A stretch of 22,276 nt of DNA from a virus: positions 1 to 22,276 of IMG/VR virus record IMGVR_UViG_3300005096_000041, one strand, 5' to 3'. The translations under genes were made by a program, and so were the position numbers. Shown here piece after piece: positions 1 through 5,536 of the stretch. Below the pieces are notes generated by a model, which worked only from the letters and a program-made list of their open reading frames with translations, ran no database searches and was not told where the DNA came from. The stretch's first letter is position 1, and each line of letters starts with the position of its first letter.

Positions 1-11
1 AACCAACAACA

Positions 12-365
12 ATGAAAATGAATGATATTGAGTATGTGCGAGCTGACTCGGTTGAATCGGTATCAAAGAAATTTGACGGACTAGATTACTGTATAGTCAG
101 AAGCAGAAATCAGGGAGTTATGTGCGGGTATGTTGAGAGCATTAATGGCCGCTCAGTAAAAATCCTAAAAGCAAGACAAATATGGAGATATGACAGCACG
201 TTTGTTTTAGTTGATATCGCAGAGCACGGAATGAGGGATGAATCAAAGGCACAAATGTCTGTATCTATGTCGCTACCGATGATAATGCTTGAGGCGTGCG
301 GAGTGTATGTCTGCACAGAAAAAGCCGCTAATCAATTAATCAATATTGAGGCTCAGAGAAAATGA
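12..365 (+). CDS. DUF6948-like small phage protein
   Basis: This 117-residue protein resembles the phage family DUF6948 in its central stretch, where a 'DYCIVRSRNQGVMCGYVES' segment is followed by a conserved K-ARQIW pattern. That recognition is from memory and no function is established. No signal peptide or membrane segment is visible. The second codon pair gives an alternative ATG at 18. The first bases of the window limit how well the ribosome binding site can be judged. Its stop codon overlaps the ATG of the Gly-rich gene that follows (ATGA at 362-365), so the two are probably translationally coupled. Confidence 0.7.
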   Translation: MKMNDIEYVRADSVESVSKKFDGLDYCIVRSRNQGVMCGYVESINGRSVKILKARQIWRYDSTFVLVDIAEHGMRDESKAQMSVSMSLPMIMLEACGVYVCTEKAANQLINIEAQRK

Positions 366-580
366 CTACAATAGTTTTATCTAATGACATTTTCGCTTTA
401 AAAGATAATGGCTATGGCTCTGGCTATGGCTCTGGCTATGGCTATGGCGATGGCGATGGCGATGGCTCTGGCTATGGCTCTGGCTCTGGCTATGGCTCTG
501 GCGATGGCTCTGGCTCTGGCTCTGGCTATGGCTATGGCTATGGCGATGGCGATGGCGATGGCGATGGCTATGGCGTGTGA
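362..580 (+). CDS. Gly-Tyr/Ser/Asp alternating repeat protein
   Basis: The protein has 72 residues. A 16-residue leader (MTTIVLSNDIFALKDN) is followed by 55 residues in which every second residue is Gly and the other is only Tyr, Ser or Asp, then a final Val. Although the composition is extreme, two features argue that it is a real gene: it starts with a 4-base ATGA overlap with the gene before it and ends with a 4-base GTGA overlap with the gene after it, and a GAGGCTCAGAG stretch lies upstream. Such a chain should be flexible and disordered, or self-associating through Tyr. No function is known to me. Confidence 0.7.
   Translation: MTTIVLSNDIFALKDNGYGSGYGSGYGYGDGDGDGSGYGSGSGYGSGDGSGSGSGYGYGYGDGDGDGDGYGV
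410..574 (+). repeat. GGC-NNT hexanucleotide microsatellite
   Basis: GGC occurs at every sixth base, 28 times, separated only by TAT, TCT or GAT. The 165-base tract lies wholly inside the coding region at 362-580. Changes in unit number would stay in frame, so slippage would alter protein length rather than switch the gene off. Confidence 0.95.
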
Positions 581-783
581 ACTCGTATCCTATTCATATT
601 TCGTTTGCTGTTGTATATAACTACGAAGGATGGACATTTGATTATGATAGAGGAAAACCGTTCGGGCCTTGGCCACTTAAAAAAGACGGAGAACCCAGGG
701 CTAGAGCTGGCAAAAAGTTCTACGATATGTTTGAGCGGTTTCTAAAGCTCACTGAAGAAGATCAAGAGAAGTTGAGAATTTAA
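577..783 (+). CDS. small phage hypothetical protein
   Basis: This 68-residue protein starts at a GTG that overlaps the TGA stop of the repeat-protein gene (GTGA at 577-580), so it depends on coupled translation. The N-terminal half reads FAVVYNYEGWTFDYDRGKP and carries several aromatic residues. The C-terminal half is charged and probably helical (MFERFLKLTEEDQEKLRI). I do not recognise a family. Its reality rests on coupling, on sensible codon usage and on its place in a three-gene overlapping set. Confidence 0.6.
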   Translation: MNSYPIHISFAVVYNYEGWTFDYDRGKPFGPWPLKKDGEPRARAGKKFYDMFERFLKLTEEDQEKLRI

Positions 784-799
784 CAGGAGATATAATAAG

Positions 800-1003
800 G
801 TGTTAGTTATCTTAAATGATGAAGCTTTTAATATGGATAGATATGATTCTATCCGGCCAATGGATAAAGACGAATTACACAAAGAAAGAATCTCTTTTTT
901 TAGAGATGGCGTGGAGCATGAACACTCTGAGTTTGATTCAAAAAGTGAACGTGATGCTGAGTGGGAGAGGATTAAAATCAGCATCAACGACTGGTACAGT
1001 TAA
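800..1003 (+). CDS. small acidic hypothetical protein
   Basis: This 67-residue protein is read from a GTG start at 800. The sequence AGGAG at 784-788 and a second AAGG just before the start could both serve as ribosome binding sites. It is rich in Asp and Glu and ends in SERDAEWERIKISINDWYS. The competing +2 frame (816-1025) is less plausible because it has no ribosome binding site. No family is recognised. It lies 16 bases after the previous gene and ahead of the 1039 gene, in the same operon. Confidence 0.55.
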   Translation: MLVILNDEAFNMDRYDSIRPMDKDELHKERISFFRDGVEHEHSEFDSKSERDAEWERIKISINDWYS

Positions 1004-1038
1004 CACCTTATTTATTGAAAGTTAAGAGAGGAAATGAC

Positions 1039-1557
1039 ATGGGAAGAGAAATACGAAAAGTTATACCTAATTGGAAGCACCCTATAAGATCTAATGGAAG
1101 CTATCAACCTTTATATGACGAATCATATATCGAATCAATAAATGAATGGATCAAAGACCACTTGTTATGGGAGAAGGGAGAACATCCTGATCAAAAAGAT
1201 GTAGACTGTAAAAGATATGAGCATTTTGCTGAATGGGGTGGGAATCCGACTGATATAGAATATTTCCGCCCAAACTGGAAAGAAGATGAGATGACTTGGA
1301 TTCAGGTTTATGAAACTGTAAGTGAAGGGACGCCAGTCACCCCTCCATTTCAAACAAAAGACGAATTAATAAATTATCTAATTGAAAACGGAGATTTTTT
1401 GGATCAGCGCCGAAGGAAAGAAGGGGTTTCTCTGGTGTCATGTGACCCTTGGACTAAAGAACAAGCAGAATCATTTATACATCGAAAATGGGCACCTAGC
1501 GGGATTCTACTTGATGGAAAATACATGTCAGGCGTTGAAGGATTAACTGAGATTTAA
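1039..1557 (+). CDS. conserved phage hypothetical (MGREIRKV family)
   Basis: The protein has 172 residues. The ATG at 1039 is preferred over a TTG at 1015 because AGAGAGGAA (1025-1033) sits at the right distance from it. The protein opens MGREIRKVIPNWKHP and continues with YQPLYDESY, a pattern common in phage hypotheticals. It is rich in Trp (ten or so) and has a late WTKEQAESFIHRKWAPS segment. I recognise the family as widespread in phages but know no function. It is soluble, with no signal peptide or membrane segment. Confidence 0.75.
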   Translation: MGREIRKVIPNWKHPIRSNGSYQPLYDESYIESINEWIKDHLLWEKGEHPDQKDVDCKRYEHFAEWGGNPTDIEYFRPNWKEDEMTWIQVYETVSEGTPVTPPFQTKDELINYLIENGDFLDQRRRKEGVSLVSCDPWTKEQAESFIHRKWAPSGILLDGKYMSGVEGLTEI

Positions 1558-1560
1558 GGG

Positions 1561-1818
1561 ATGGATTACCCGTTAGAGATTACCAGTGTTGGCAGTGACA
1601 GTTACATAGTTATGAGCAAAGGACACCACGATCTTAAGGTATTTATGGATAAAGCTAAAAAAGAATATCCAGATTGGATGCTTGGTGGTGCTATACACAA
1701 ATGGTGCAAAGTTATACCAGATAAGAGCGGTAAATTTAATAGCATATTTGCCTTTGTAGACAAAACGGGAAGAGGCGCTTTCCCTGTTACTTATTGCTAC
1801 GAATATGGCGACACATAA
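1561..1818 (+). CDS. conserved phage hypothetical ending in an attC site
   Basis: The 85-residue protein begins three bases after the previous stop; the ATG at 1561 follows TTTAAGGG closely. It has the motifs VMSKGHHDLKVFMDKAKKEYP and, near the end, GAFPVTYCYEYG, which I have seen in small phage proteins next to the MGREIRKV family. Its function is unknown. Its TAA stop is inside the R'' heptamer (ACATAAC) of the first attC site, so the gene is either the last native gene before the cassette block or a cassette whose left border is unseen. Confidence 0.7.
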   Translation: MDYPLEITSVGSDSYIVMSKGHHDLKVFMDKAKKEYPDWMLGGAIHKWCKVIPDKSGKFNSIFAFVDKTGRGAFPVTYCYEYGDT

Positions 1819-1936
1819 CGCTTGGCATCACCAGACGATGGCAACTAGAAACTTTAACGTAGAGATTAGATTTAACTAACCACTAACTAACAATGTGCAA
1901 CGCTGCCATCGATCTGCGTGTATGCCATTGTTATAT
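1813..1936 (+). other. integron attC site 1
   Basis: The R'' heptamer ACATAAC (1813-1819) and the R' heptamer GTTATAT (1930-1936) bound a 124-base imperfect inverted repeat. The left arm carries TTGGCAT and CAGACGATGGCA; the right arm carries TGCCATCGATCTG and ATGCCA, which pair with it while leaving unpaired bases. Size and layout fit the long attC sites of chromosomal integrons. The spacer (about 1843-1903) is AT-rich and has no gene. Confidence 0.85.
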
Positions 1937-2312
1937 TTTAATTAACGGAGAAACAAAATGAAAACTCAACACAAAATTATTTTTGCCTTTATTCTTGTTG
2001 GTGCATTATCTGGCTGCGGTGACGGTGCCATTACCACAGGATCAACCAATGATCTTATGACTCCTGATCACAATTATGAAATTGACACATGGGGAACTAA
2101 CTCTGAAATTTATGAATTCACCCCAAAAAGCAATAACGAAAAGACCTGCGTTTTTGTAATGCTTGATTCAGGAGATGCTATGGGATTGCAGTGCTTCGAC
2201 AAACCTCAAGGCAAATAAATATAACGCCCAAAATCAGGGGCAGAAGGCCACAACATTGGCCAAGAATTACACTAAGAAACGTCGCGGACTTCTGTCCGCT
2301 GGATTTTGATTG
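1931..2312 (+). mobile_element. integron gene cassette A (lipoprotein)
   Basis: The 382-base unit runs from the cut point in GTTATAT at attC1 to that in GTTAGGC at attC2. Its own R'' (ATATAAC, 2219-2225) is the exact reverse complement of its first bases plus the preceding G. This is expected for a cassette that excises as a circle and completes its own R'/R'' pair. It has one gene in the standard orientation, with its stop abutting the attC. Confidence 0.85.
1958..2218 (+). CDS. predicted small lipoprotein, cassette-borne
   Basis: This 86-residue protein has a typical lipoprotein signal: KTQHK basic start, a hydrophobic core IIFAFILVGA, and a lipobox LSGC with the lipidated Cys at residue 20. 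The mature part is about 67 residues, with TPKSNNEKTCVFVMLDSGDAMGLQCF near the end; two Cys could form a disulfide. It should be attached to a membrane of the envelope. Residue +2 is Gly, not Asp, which would allow outer-membrane sorting in Gram-negatives. An AACGGAG site precedes the ATG. It is the only gene of cassette A. Function is unknown; a role in surface change or superinfection would be speculation. Confidence 0.8.
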   Translation: MKTQHKIIFAFILVGALSGCGDGAITTGSTNDLMTPDHNYEIDTWGTNSEIYEFTPKSNNEKTCVFVMLDSGDAMGLQCFDKPQGK

Positions 2313-2318
2313 TTAGGC
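2219..2318 (+). other. integron attC site 2
   Basis: R'' ATATAAC (2219-2225) and R' GTTAGGC (2312-2318) bound a 100-base site. The left arm around CAAAATCAGGGGCAGAAG (2229-2246) pairs with the right arm CTTCTGTCCGCTGGATTTTG (2289-2308), leaving extra unpaired bases on one strand as in functional attC sites. A small GGCC hairpin sits inside (2246-2261). Confidence 0.9.
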
Positions 2319-2751
2319 CTGGAGGCTACCAATGGACTTGATAAAGCATCTTCAAAGACAGCGTAATTTTTCAACTAAAACATTCGGCCCTGGTCAACGC
2401 ACAAGCGGTATTATTGATCACATAAAGAAAGAGTTGGTAGAGATAGAAGCCGAGCCAGATGACTTAGAAGAATGGATAGATGTTGTAATGCTTGCTCTTG
2501 ATGGTGCTTGGCGCGCAGGTCACACGCCCGTAGATATCGCCAATGCTCTAAAGGCAAAGCAAGCAAAAAATGAAAATAGAGACTGGCCAGATTGGCGCAC
2601 CTCTGACCCTGAAAAAGCTATTGAGCATGTAAGGGCCTAACGCTCGCAATAACCGGATTGCGGATTAAGAACGCCGGAAACATTGAACTAGAAAAGAAAG
2701 GCTAACTTTGAATTAAACACCGCTGTAGCAATTCCGCGTTGATTGCGCTTG
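2313..2751 (+). mobile_element. integron gene cassette B (DUF550 pyrophosphohydrolase)
   Basis: The 439-base unit lies between the cut points of attC2 and attC3. Its R'' (GCCTAAC, 2635-2641) is the reverse complement of its start heptamer GTTAGGC, even though this heptamer differs from that of both neighbours. That match argues strongly that the unit is a genuine, individually mobile cassette. Confidence 0.88.
2332..2640 (+). CDS. DUF550 / MazZ-type dATP/dGTP diphosphohydrolase
   Basis: This 102-residue protein matches the DUF550 family (dATP/dGTP diphosphohydrolase, MazZ-like, all-alpha NTP pyrophosphatase fold) over its whole length. Key motifs are FGPGQRTSGIIDHIKKELVEIE (residues about 18-39), with metal-binding Glu residues, then DDLEEWIDVVMLALDGAWRAG and the end motif NRDWPDWRTSDPEKAIEH. 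Members hydrolyse dATP/dGTP to the monophosphate and pyrophosphate. In cyanophage S-2L the enzyme feeds 2-aminoadenine DNA synthesis, but most phages with the domain lack that pathway and none of its other genes is here. A strong GGAGG lies just after the attC2 R' site. It is the sole gene of cassette B. Confidence 0.85.
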   Translation: MDLIKHLQRQRNFSTKTFGPGQRTSGIIDHIKKELVEIEAEPDDLEEWIDVVMLALDGAWRAGHTPVDIANALKAKQAKNENRDWPDWRTSDPEKAIEHVRA

Positions 2752-2757
2752 TTATAC
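2635..2757 (+). other. integron attC site 3
   Basis: R'' GCCTAAC (2635-2641) and R' GTTATAC (2751-2757) bound 123 bases. The left arm (2635-2661) contains CGCAATAACCGGATTGC and the right arm (2728-2757) contains GCAATTCCGCGTTGATTGCG, its imperfect complement. The CDS stop falls inside R''. The right arm is nearly identical to that of attC site 4. Confidence 0.9.
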
Positions 2758-3219
2758 GGCGGCATACAAAAGGTAAATATTATGAATGCTGAACAAAGCA
2801 TAAAACGACACATATTAATGAGCATGCTAACTGAGGAGCAAATGGATGAGGATGACAATCTTGATTTAAGCACCGCTGATGGTGTGGATGCGGCATACGA
2901 ACAAGCAGAAGAATATACTGGATCTTTTGAAGATACCGAGATAATTGATGAGGTGAGTGATTTTAGATGTAGTGGGCAAGAAACAAACCTTACATGCAAA
3001 GAATACAGCAGGCACTATGAGAGTGAGCGAGTCGCTGCAAAGCTAAATGATGGGACGTATGTCAGCTGGGTGTACTGGACTGGAGGCGGTAAGCACGGAG
3101 AGCCTGAGGCGATGGGCTGGATGGAGGATGCGTTCTTTGTTGATTGTGAAGAAAAGCAACAAATGGTAACTACATACAACTTTTCGATCAAAACCGACAG
3201 CGCGTGACCGCCGTATAAC
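2752..3219 (+). mobile_element. integron gene cassette C, 3' truncated
   Basis: It starts at the attC3 cut point and carries one gene. At its end CCGCCGTATAAC (3208-3219) is the perfect 12-base reverse complement of the cassette start GTTATACGGCGG (2751-2762), so R'' is present. The rest of an attC (a right arm and an R' GTTRRRY) is not found before the next gene, so the site appears cut off after its left end. Confidence 0.7.
2782..3207 (+). CDS. conserved plasmid/phage hypothetical, cassette-borne
   Basis: The 141-residue protein uses the ATG at 2782, which AAAGGT precedes; an in-frame TTG at 2743 would lie in the attC and is rejected. The acidic first half is variable. The second half, with SRHYESERVAAKLNDGTYVS and a WVYWTGGGKHGEPEAMGWMEDAFFVDCEE stretch, matches a family that I recall in plasmids and phages of proteobacteria and that has no known function. 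Trp, Gly and acidic residues dominate the conserved part. There is no signal peptide or membrane segment. It is the only gene in cassette C. Confidence 0.75.
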   Translation: MNAEQSIKRHILMSMLTEEQMDEDDNLDLSTADGVDAAYEQAEEYTGSFEDTEIIDEVSDFRCSGQETNLTCKEYSRHYESERVAAKLNDGTYVSWVYWTGGGKHGEPEAMGWMEDAFFVDCEEKQQMVTTYNFSIKTDSA

Positions 3220-3258
3220 GTCGTGAATCAGCGGTTGACAGCAGTGGAGGACTTAAAC

Positions 3259-3537
3259 ATGGCACATCACGAATTAAAAACAAACCCTGATGTTTTTCAG
3301 TTAAGTTTCGAGGGTAAAAAGAATTATGAGATACGTTGGAATGACAGAAATTTTCAAGTTGGTGACACATTAACGCTAAAAGAAACAGCGTATAGCTACA
3401 AAGAAATGACAGACATTGAAGATCCTAAACCACTCGTTTATACAGGGCGCGAACTAAAGGAAACTGTAAATCATGTATTTACAGGGGAGAAATATGGAAT
3501 AATTTTAGGGATGGCAATACTTAATTTGGATGTATAA
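3259..3537 (+). CDS. DUF3850 (ASCH/PUA-like) protein
   Basis: This 92-residue protein begins at the ATG at 3259, eight bases after TGGAGG. It opens HELKTNPDVFQLSFEGKKNYEIRWNDRNFQVGDTLTLKE, the hallmark of DUF3850, a small fold of the ASCH/PUA superfamily thought to bind RNA or modified bases. The conserved K-T-P-FQ and K-YEIR-NDR-FQVGD residues are all present. The C-terminal strand GEKYGIILGMAIL is also typical. It follows the truncated attC remnant directly. Function is inferred from the superfamily only. Confidence 0.85.
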   Translation: MAHHELKTNPDVFQLSFEGKKNYEIRWNDRNFQVGDTLTLKETAYSYKEMTDIEDPKPLVYTGRELKETVNHVFTGEKYGIILGMAILNLDV

Positions 3538-3567
3538 CCGAAAATTATACCGAACGAGAGAAAAATT

Positions 3568-3852
3568 ATGTACAACTACGAAACTGAAAAACCTAAAATA
3601 TTTACTAAGGATGACATGAAAGAACTTTTTGAAAAATTCAATAACTTACAAAGCGAAAAAGAAAAGTGGGCGTGGATAGTAGCACATCAAGATTCAGGTA
3701 TTACAATTAAATTAGATAACGACGATACTTTTGGCGTCTTTGATGATGACGAAGGTGGTGATTATATCTTGAGTTTTGATGAATATCTTGGTCGGAGCTG
3801 CGGGATACAGACGCTACTAGAAGTTTTAGAAATTAAAGCTGAGCGCGTTTAA
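3568..3852 (+). CDS. acidic hypothetical protein
   Basis: The 94-residue protein is preceded by GAGAG (3556-3560). The first half is a charged helix (KDDMKELFEKFNNLQSEKEKWAWIVAH); the second half has a beta-like DNDDTFGVFDDDEGGDYILSF segment and a final helix containing GIQTLLEVLEIKAE. I cannot name a family. The strongly acidic middle could mimic DNA or simply be a solvent-exposed loop. It is followed by ATATAAC (3853-3859), one of several R''-like heptamers after stop codons in this block. Confidence 0.65.
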   Translation: MYNYETEKPKIFTKDDMKELFEKFNNLQSEKEKWAWIVAHQDSGITIKLDNDDTFGVFDDDEGGDYILSFDEYLGRSCGIQTLLEVLEIKAERV

Positions 3853-3885
3853 ATATAACAGCAGTAAAATACAAAGAGGTGAGAG

Positions 3886-4053
3886 ATGAAGAAAATGAAT
3901 AAAATAAAGAACCCTGATGCTTTCTTAATGGGGATGAAAGATTGCCGCAAGGGGATTGCTCACAACTCAGGTCGCGGGAAAGATTACGACAAGGGTTATT
4001 CAGCCCAATACCATAATGAACAAAACATAACGGGGCTATCACGTGGACATTAA
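3886..4053 (+). CDS. small basic protein, RMF-like spacing
   Basis: The 55-residue ORF begins MKKMNKIKNPDAFLMGMKDC after an AGAGGTGAGAG ribosome binding site (3874-3884). It is basic, with pairs of Gly-containing helix motifs (FLMGMKDCRKGIAH and YDKGYSAQYHNEQ), loosely recalling phage relatives of ribosome modulation factor. That resemblance is weak. Its last 11 bases overlap the start of the Rad52-like gene at 4043, which fits translational coupling. Confidence 0.6.
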   Translation: MKKMNKIKNPDAFLMGMKDCRKGIAHNSGRGKDYDKGYSAQYHNEQNITGLSRGH

Positions 4054-4582
4054 TAAGCTGCAAGAACCTTTGACGGTTGATGAGCTTAACTTTAGGGTGC
4101 AGTCTATAAATAATGGGGGTTACGCGACAATACTCCCATACAAAGATGCGAGAGTTGATATCAATCGTTTGAATAGTGCCTGTGGTGTTTTCGGGTGGCA
4201 AAAAAAATACTCTAGAGAGAACAAAAATTGCACTGTATCTTTATGGCACAAAGAGAGTGACCAATGGGTAAGCAAAGAGGATACCGGGACAGAGAGTGGG
4301 ACGGAGGCGGAAAAAGGTCTGGCAAGCGATTCGTTCAAGAGAGCGTGCTTTAATTGGGGGATAGGGATAGAGTTATATGATTATCCTGTAATTCAACTCA
4401 AGCTAACGGATGATGAGGTCTCAATGGTTAATGGGCAAAAACCTAAAGCCACATGGAAGTTTAAGCTCAAGGAATGGAAATGGTATTTAAAAACATCCAC
4501 TAAAGGCAAGGTCGAGCAGTTAGCAGCGCAAGACCAGCTAGGGAATACCAGGTTTAATTATACAGTGAAGGTGAAGAAATGA
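4043..4582 (+). CDS. Rad52/Rad22-like single-strand annealing protein
   Basis: This 179-residue protein starts at GTG 4043 inside the previous gene. It has the pattern of the phage Rad52/22 family: a start of the form LQEPLTVDELNFRVQS, then DARVDINRLNSACGVFGWQKKY, then EDTGTESGTEAEKGLASDSFKRACFNWGIGIELYDYP, where the KG-ASDSFKRA-WGIGRELY core is best conserved. Such proteins form rings that anneal complementary single strands during phage recombination and replication. It overlaps the Gp157-like gene by ATGA and lies two genes from SSB, a usual grouping for phage annealing systems. The C-terminal part (from about 140) is Lys-rich. Confidence 0.85.
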   Translation: MDINKLQEPLTVDELNFRVQSINNGGYATILPYKDARVDINRLNSACGVFGWQKKYSRENKNCTVSLWHKESDQWVSKEDTGTESGTEAEKGLASDSFKRACFNWGIGIELYDYPVIQLKLTDDEVSMVNGQKPKATWKFKLKEWKWYLKTSTKGKVEQLAAQDQLGNTRFNYTVKVKK

Positions 4583-5055
4583 AACTGTACGAGATAGCGA
4601 ATAAATACGAGGAAGCTTATCAAAAATTAACAGCCCTAGATATTGATGAAAAAACAATTAGCGATACGTTAGAATCTATCGAGGGCGAGTTTGAAGAAAA
4701 GGCAATCAACACAGCTAAGCATATAAAGAATATCCAGGCAGAGTTGGAAGCTTTAAAGAATGAGATTGCGATAATGACGAAAAGAAAGAAATCAAAAGAA
4801 TTGCAAGTTACCAAACTGCTAGAATATTTAAAGTTTAATATGGGCAATCTGGGCATAAAAAAAATACCTTCCATATCGTTCGATATCTTGATTAAGAAAA
4901 GTCCAAGTTCGGTTATGATTATTGACGAAAACGAGATACCTGACAAGTATAAAGCTAAGTCTGTCCTTATTAGCATTGATAAAAAGGCAATAAAAAAAGA
5001 TGGCGGGTGCGATGGTGTTGAAATTAAATCATCATCTAGAATTGAAATTAAATAA
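4579..5055 (+). CDS. Siphovirus Gp157-like protein
   Basis: The 158-residue protein starts in an ATGA overlap with the Rad52-like gene. It has a long N-terminal coiled-coil (about residues 5-90; EGEFEEKAINTAKHIKNI, then a Lys-rich EIAIMTKRKKSKELQVTKL) followed by a C-terminal beta part with the family signature IPDKYKAKSVLISIDKKAIK. This layout is that of the Gp157 family, often next to phage recombinases and linked in Streptococcus phage work to resistance to infection by phage. Its biochemical role is not established. Its position supports a part in recombination. Confidence 0.85.
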   Translation: MKLYEIANKYEEAYQKLTALDIDEKTISDTLESIEGEFEEKAINTAKHIKNIQAELEALKNEIAIMTKRKKSKELQVTKLLEYLKFNMGNLGIKKIPSISFDILIKKSPSSVMIIDENEIPDKYKAKSVLISIDKKAIKKDGGCDGVEIKSSSRIEIK

Positions 5056-5065
5056 GGAATAAATA

Positions 5066-5536
5066 ATGATAGAACAGAAAATAATTAAATGGGCAGAAGA
5101 TAGAAATATATTTGAAAAATCTAGCCCGGTAAATCAGCAACGGAAAACCGTTGAGGAAATGGGGGAACTTTTCGACGCAGTAAACAAAGGGAATAAAGAA
5201 AGCATTAGACTTGAAATTGGAGATATATATGTAACTCTTATTCTACAGTCTAAAATGCAAGGTATTCTAGATATGAATAATCGCCCAGGATTTAACTCTA
5301 AAGGTCTTGACCTTCTGCCTTGGTACATCGGAACCCTTTCGAGAAGCATTATCGATGGAGATGTAGCACAGACCTGTTATGCAATCGATAGATGTTGCTC
5401 ATCACTAGAAACAATAACCGCAGAATATGGGCTTACTTTAAGTGAGTGTGCTAGCGCCGCTTATGAAAAAATAAGCAAGCGAAAAGGTAAAATGAAAGAC
5501 GGGATATTTGTAAAGGAGATTGAAAATGCCAAATGA
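5066..5536 (+). CDS. MazG-like NTP pyrophosphohydrolase
   Basis: The 156-residue protein has the motif of the all-alpha NTP pyrophosphohydrolases: EEMGEL (residues about 30-35) and EIGDIYV (about 50-56), the two helices whose acidic residues bind Mg. The C-terminal segment YEKISKRKGKMKDGIFVKE is typical of phage MazG-like proteins. Such enzymes hydrolyse (d)NTPs or related alarmones to monophosphates. It follows a GGAATAA site 10 bases after the Gp157-like gene and overlaps ssb by 11 bases. It is the second enzyme of this fold in the window, beside the cassette-borne DUF550 protein. Confidence 0.85.
   Translation: MIEQKIIKWAEDRNIFEKSSPVNQQRKTVEEMGELFDAVNKGNKESIRLEIGDIYVTLILQSKMQGILDMNNRPGFNSKGLDLLPWYIGTLSRSIIDGDVAQTCYAIDRCCSSLETITAEYGLTLSECASAAYEKISKRKGKMKDGIFVKEIENAK

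Noticed and set aside
117-123. GTTATGT as the start of a cassette ending at attC1
   Set aside because: It lies inside a phage coding region with no attC arm in front of it and would enclose seven genes; a seven-base match alone is likely by chance.
408-620. Second-frame ORF of Met-Ala/Leu-Ala repeats over the GGC tract
   Set aside because: It exists only because the hexanucleotide repeat is open in other frames; it has no ribosome binding site, while the Gly-rich frame is coupled to both neighbours.
2332-2640. 2-aminoadenine (Z) genome biosynthesis system
   Set aside because: Only the DUF550/MazZ-type gene is seen. No PurZ-, DatZ- or special polymerase gene is in the window, and DUF550 is widespread in ordinary phages.
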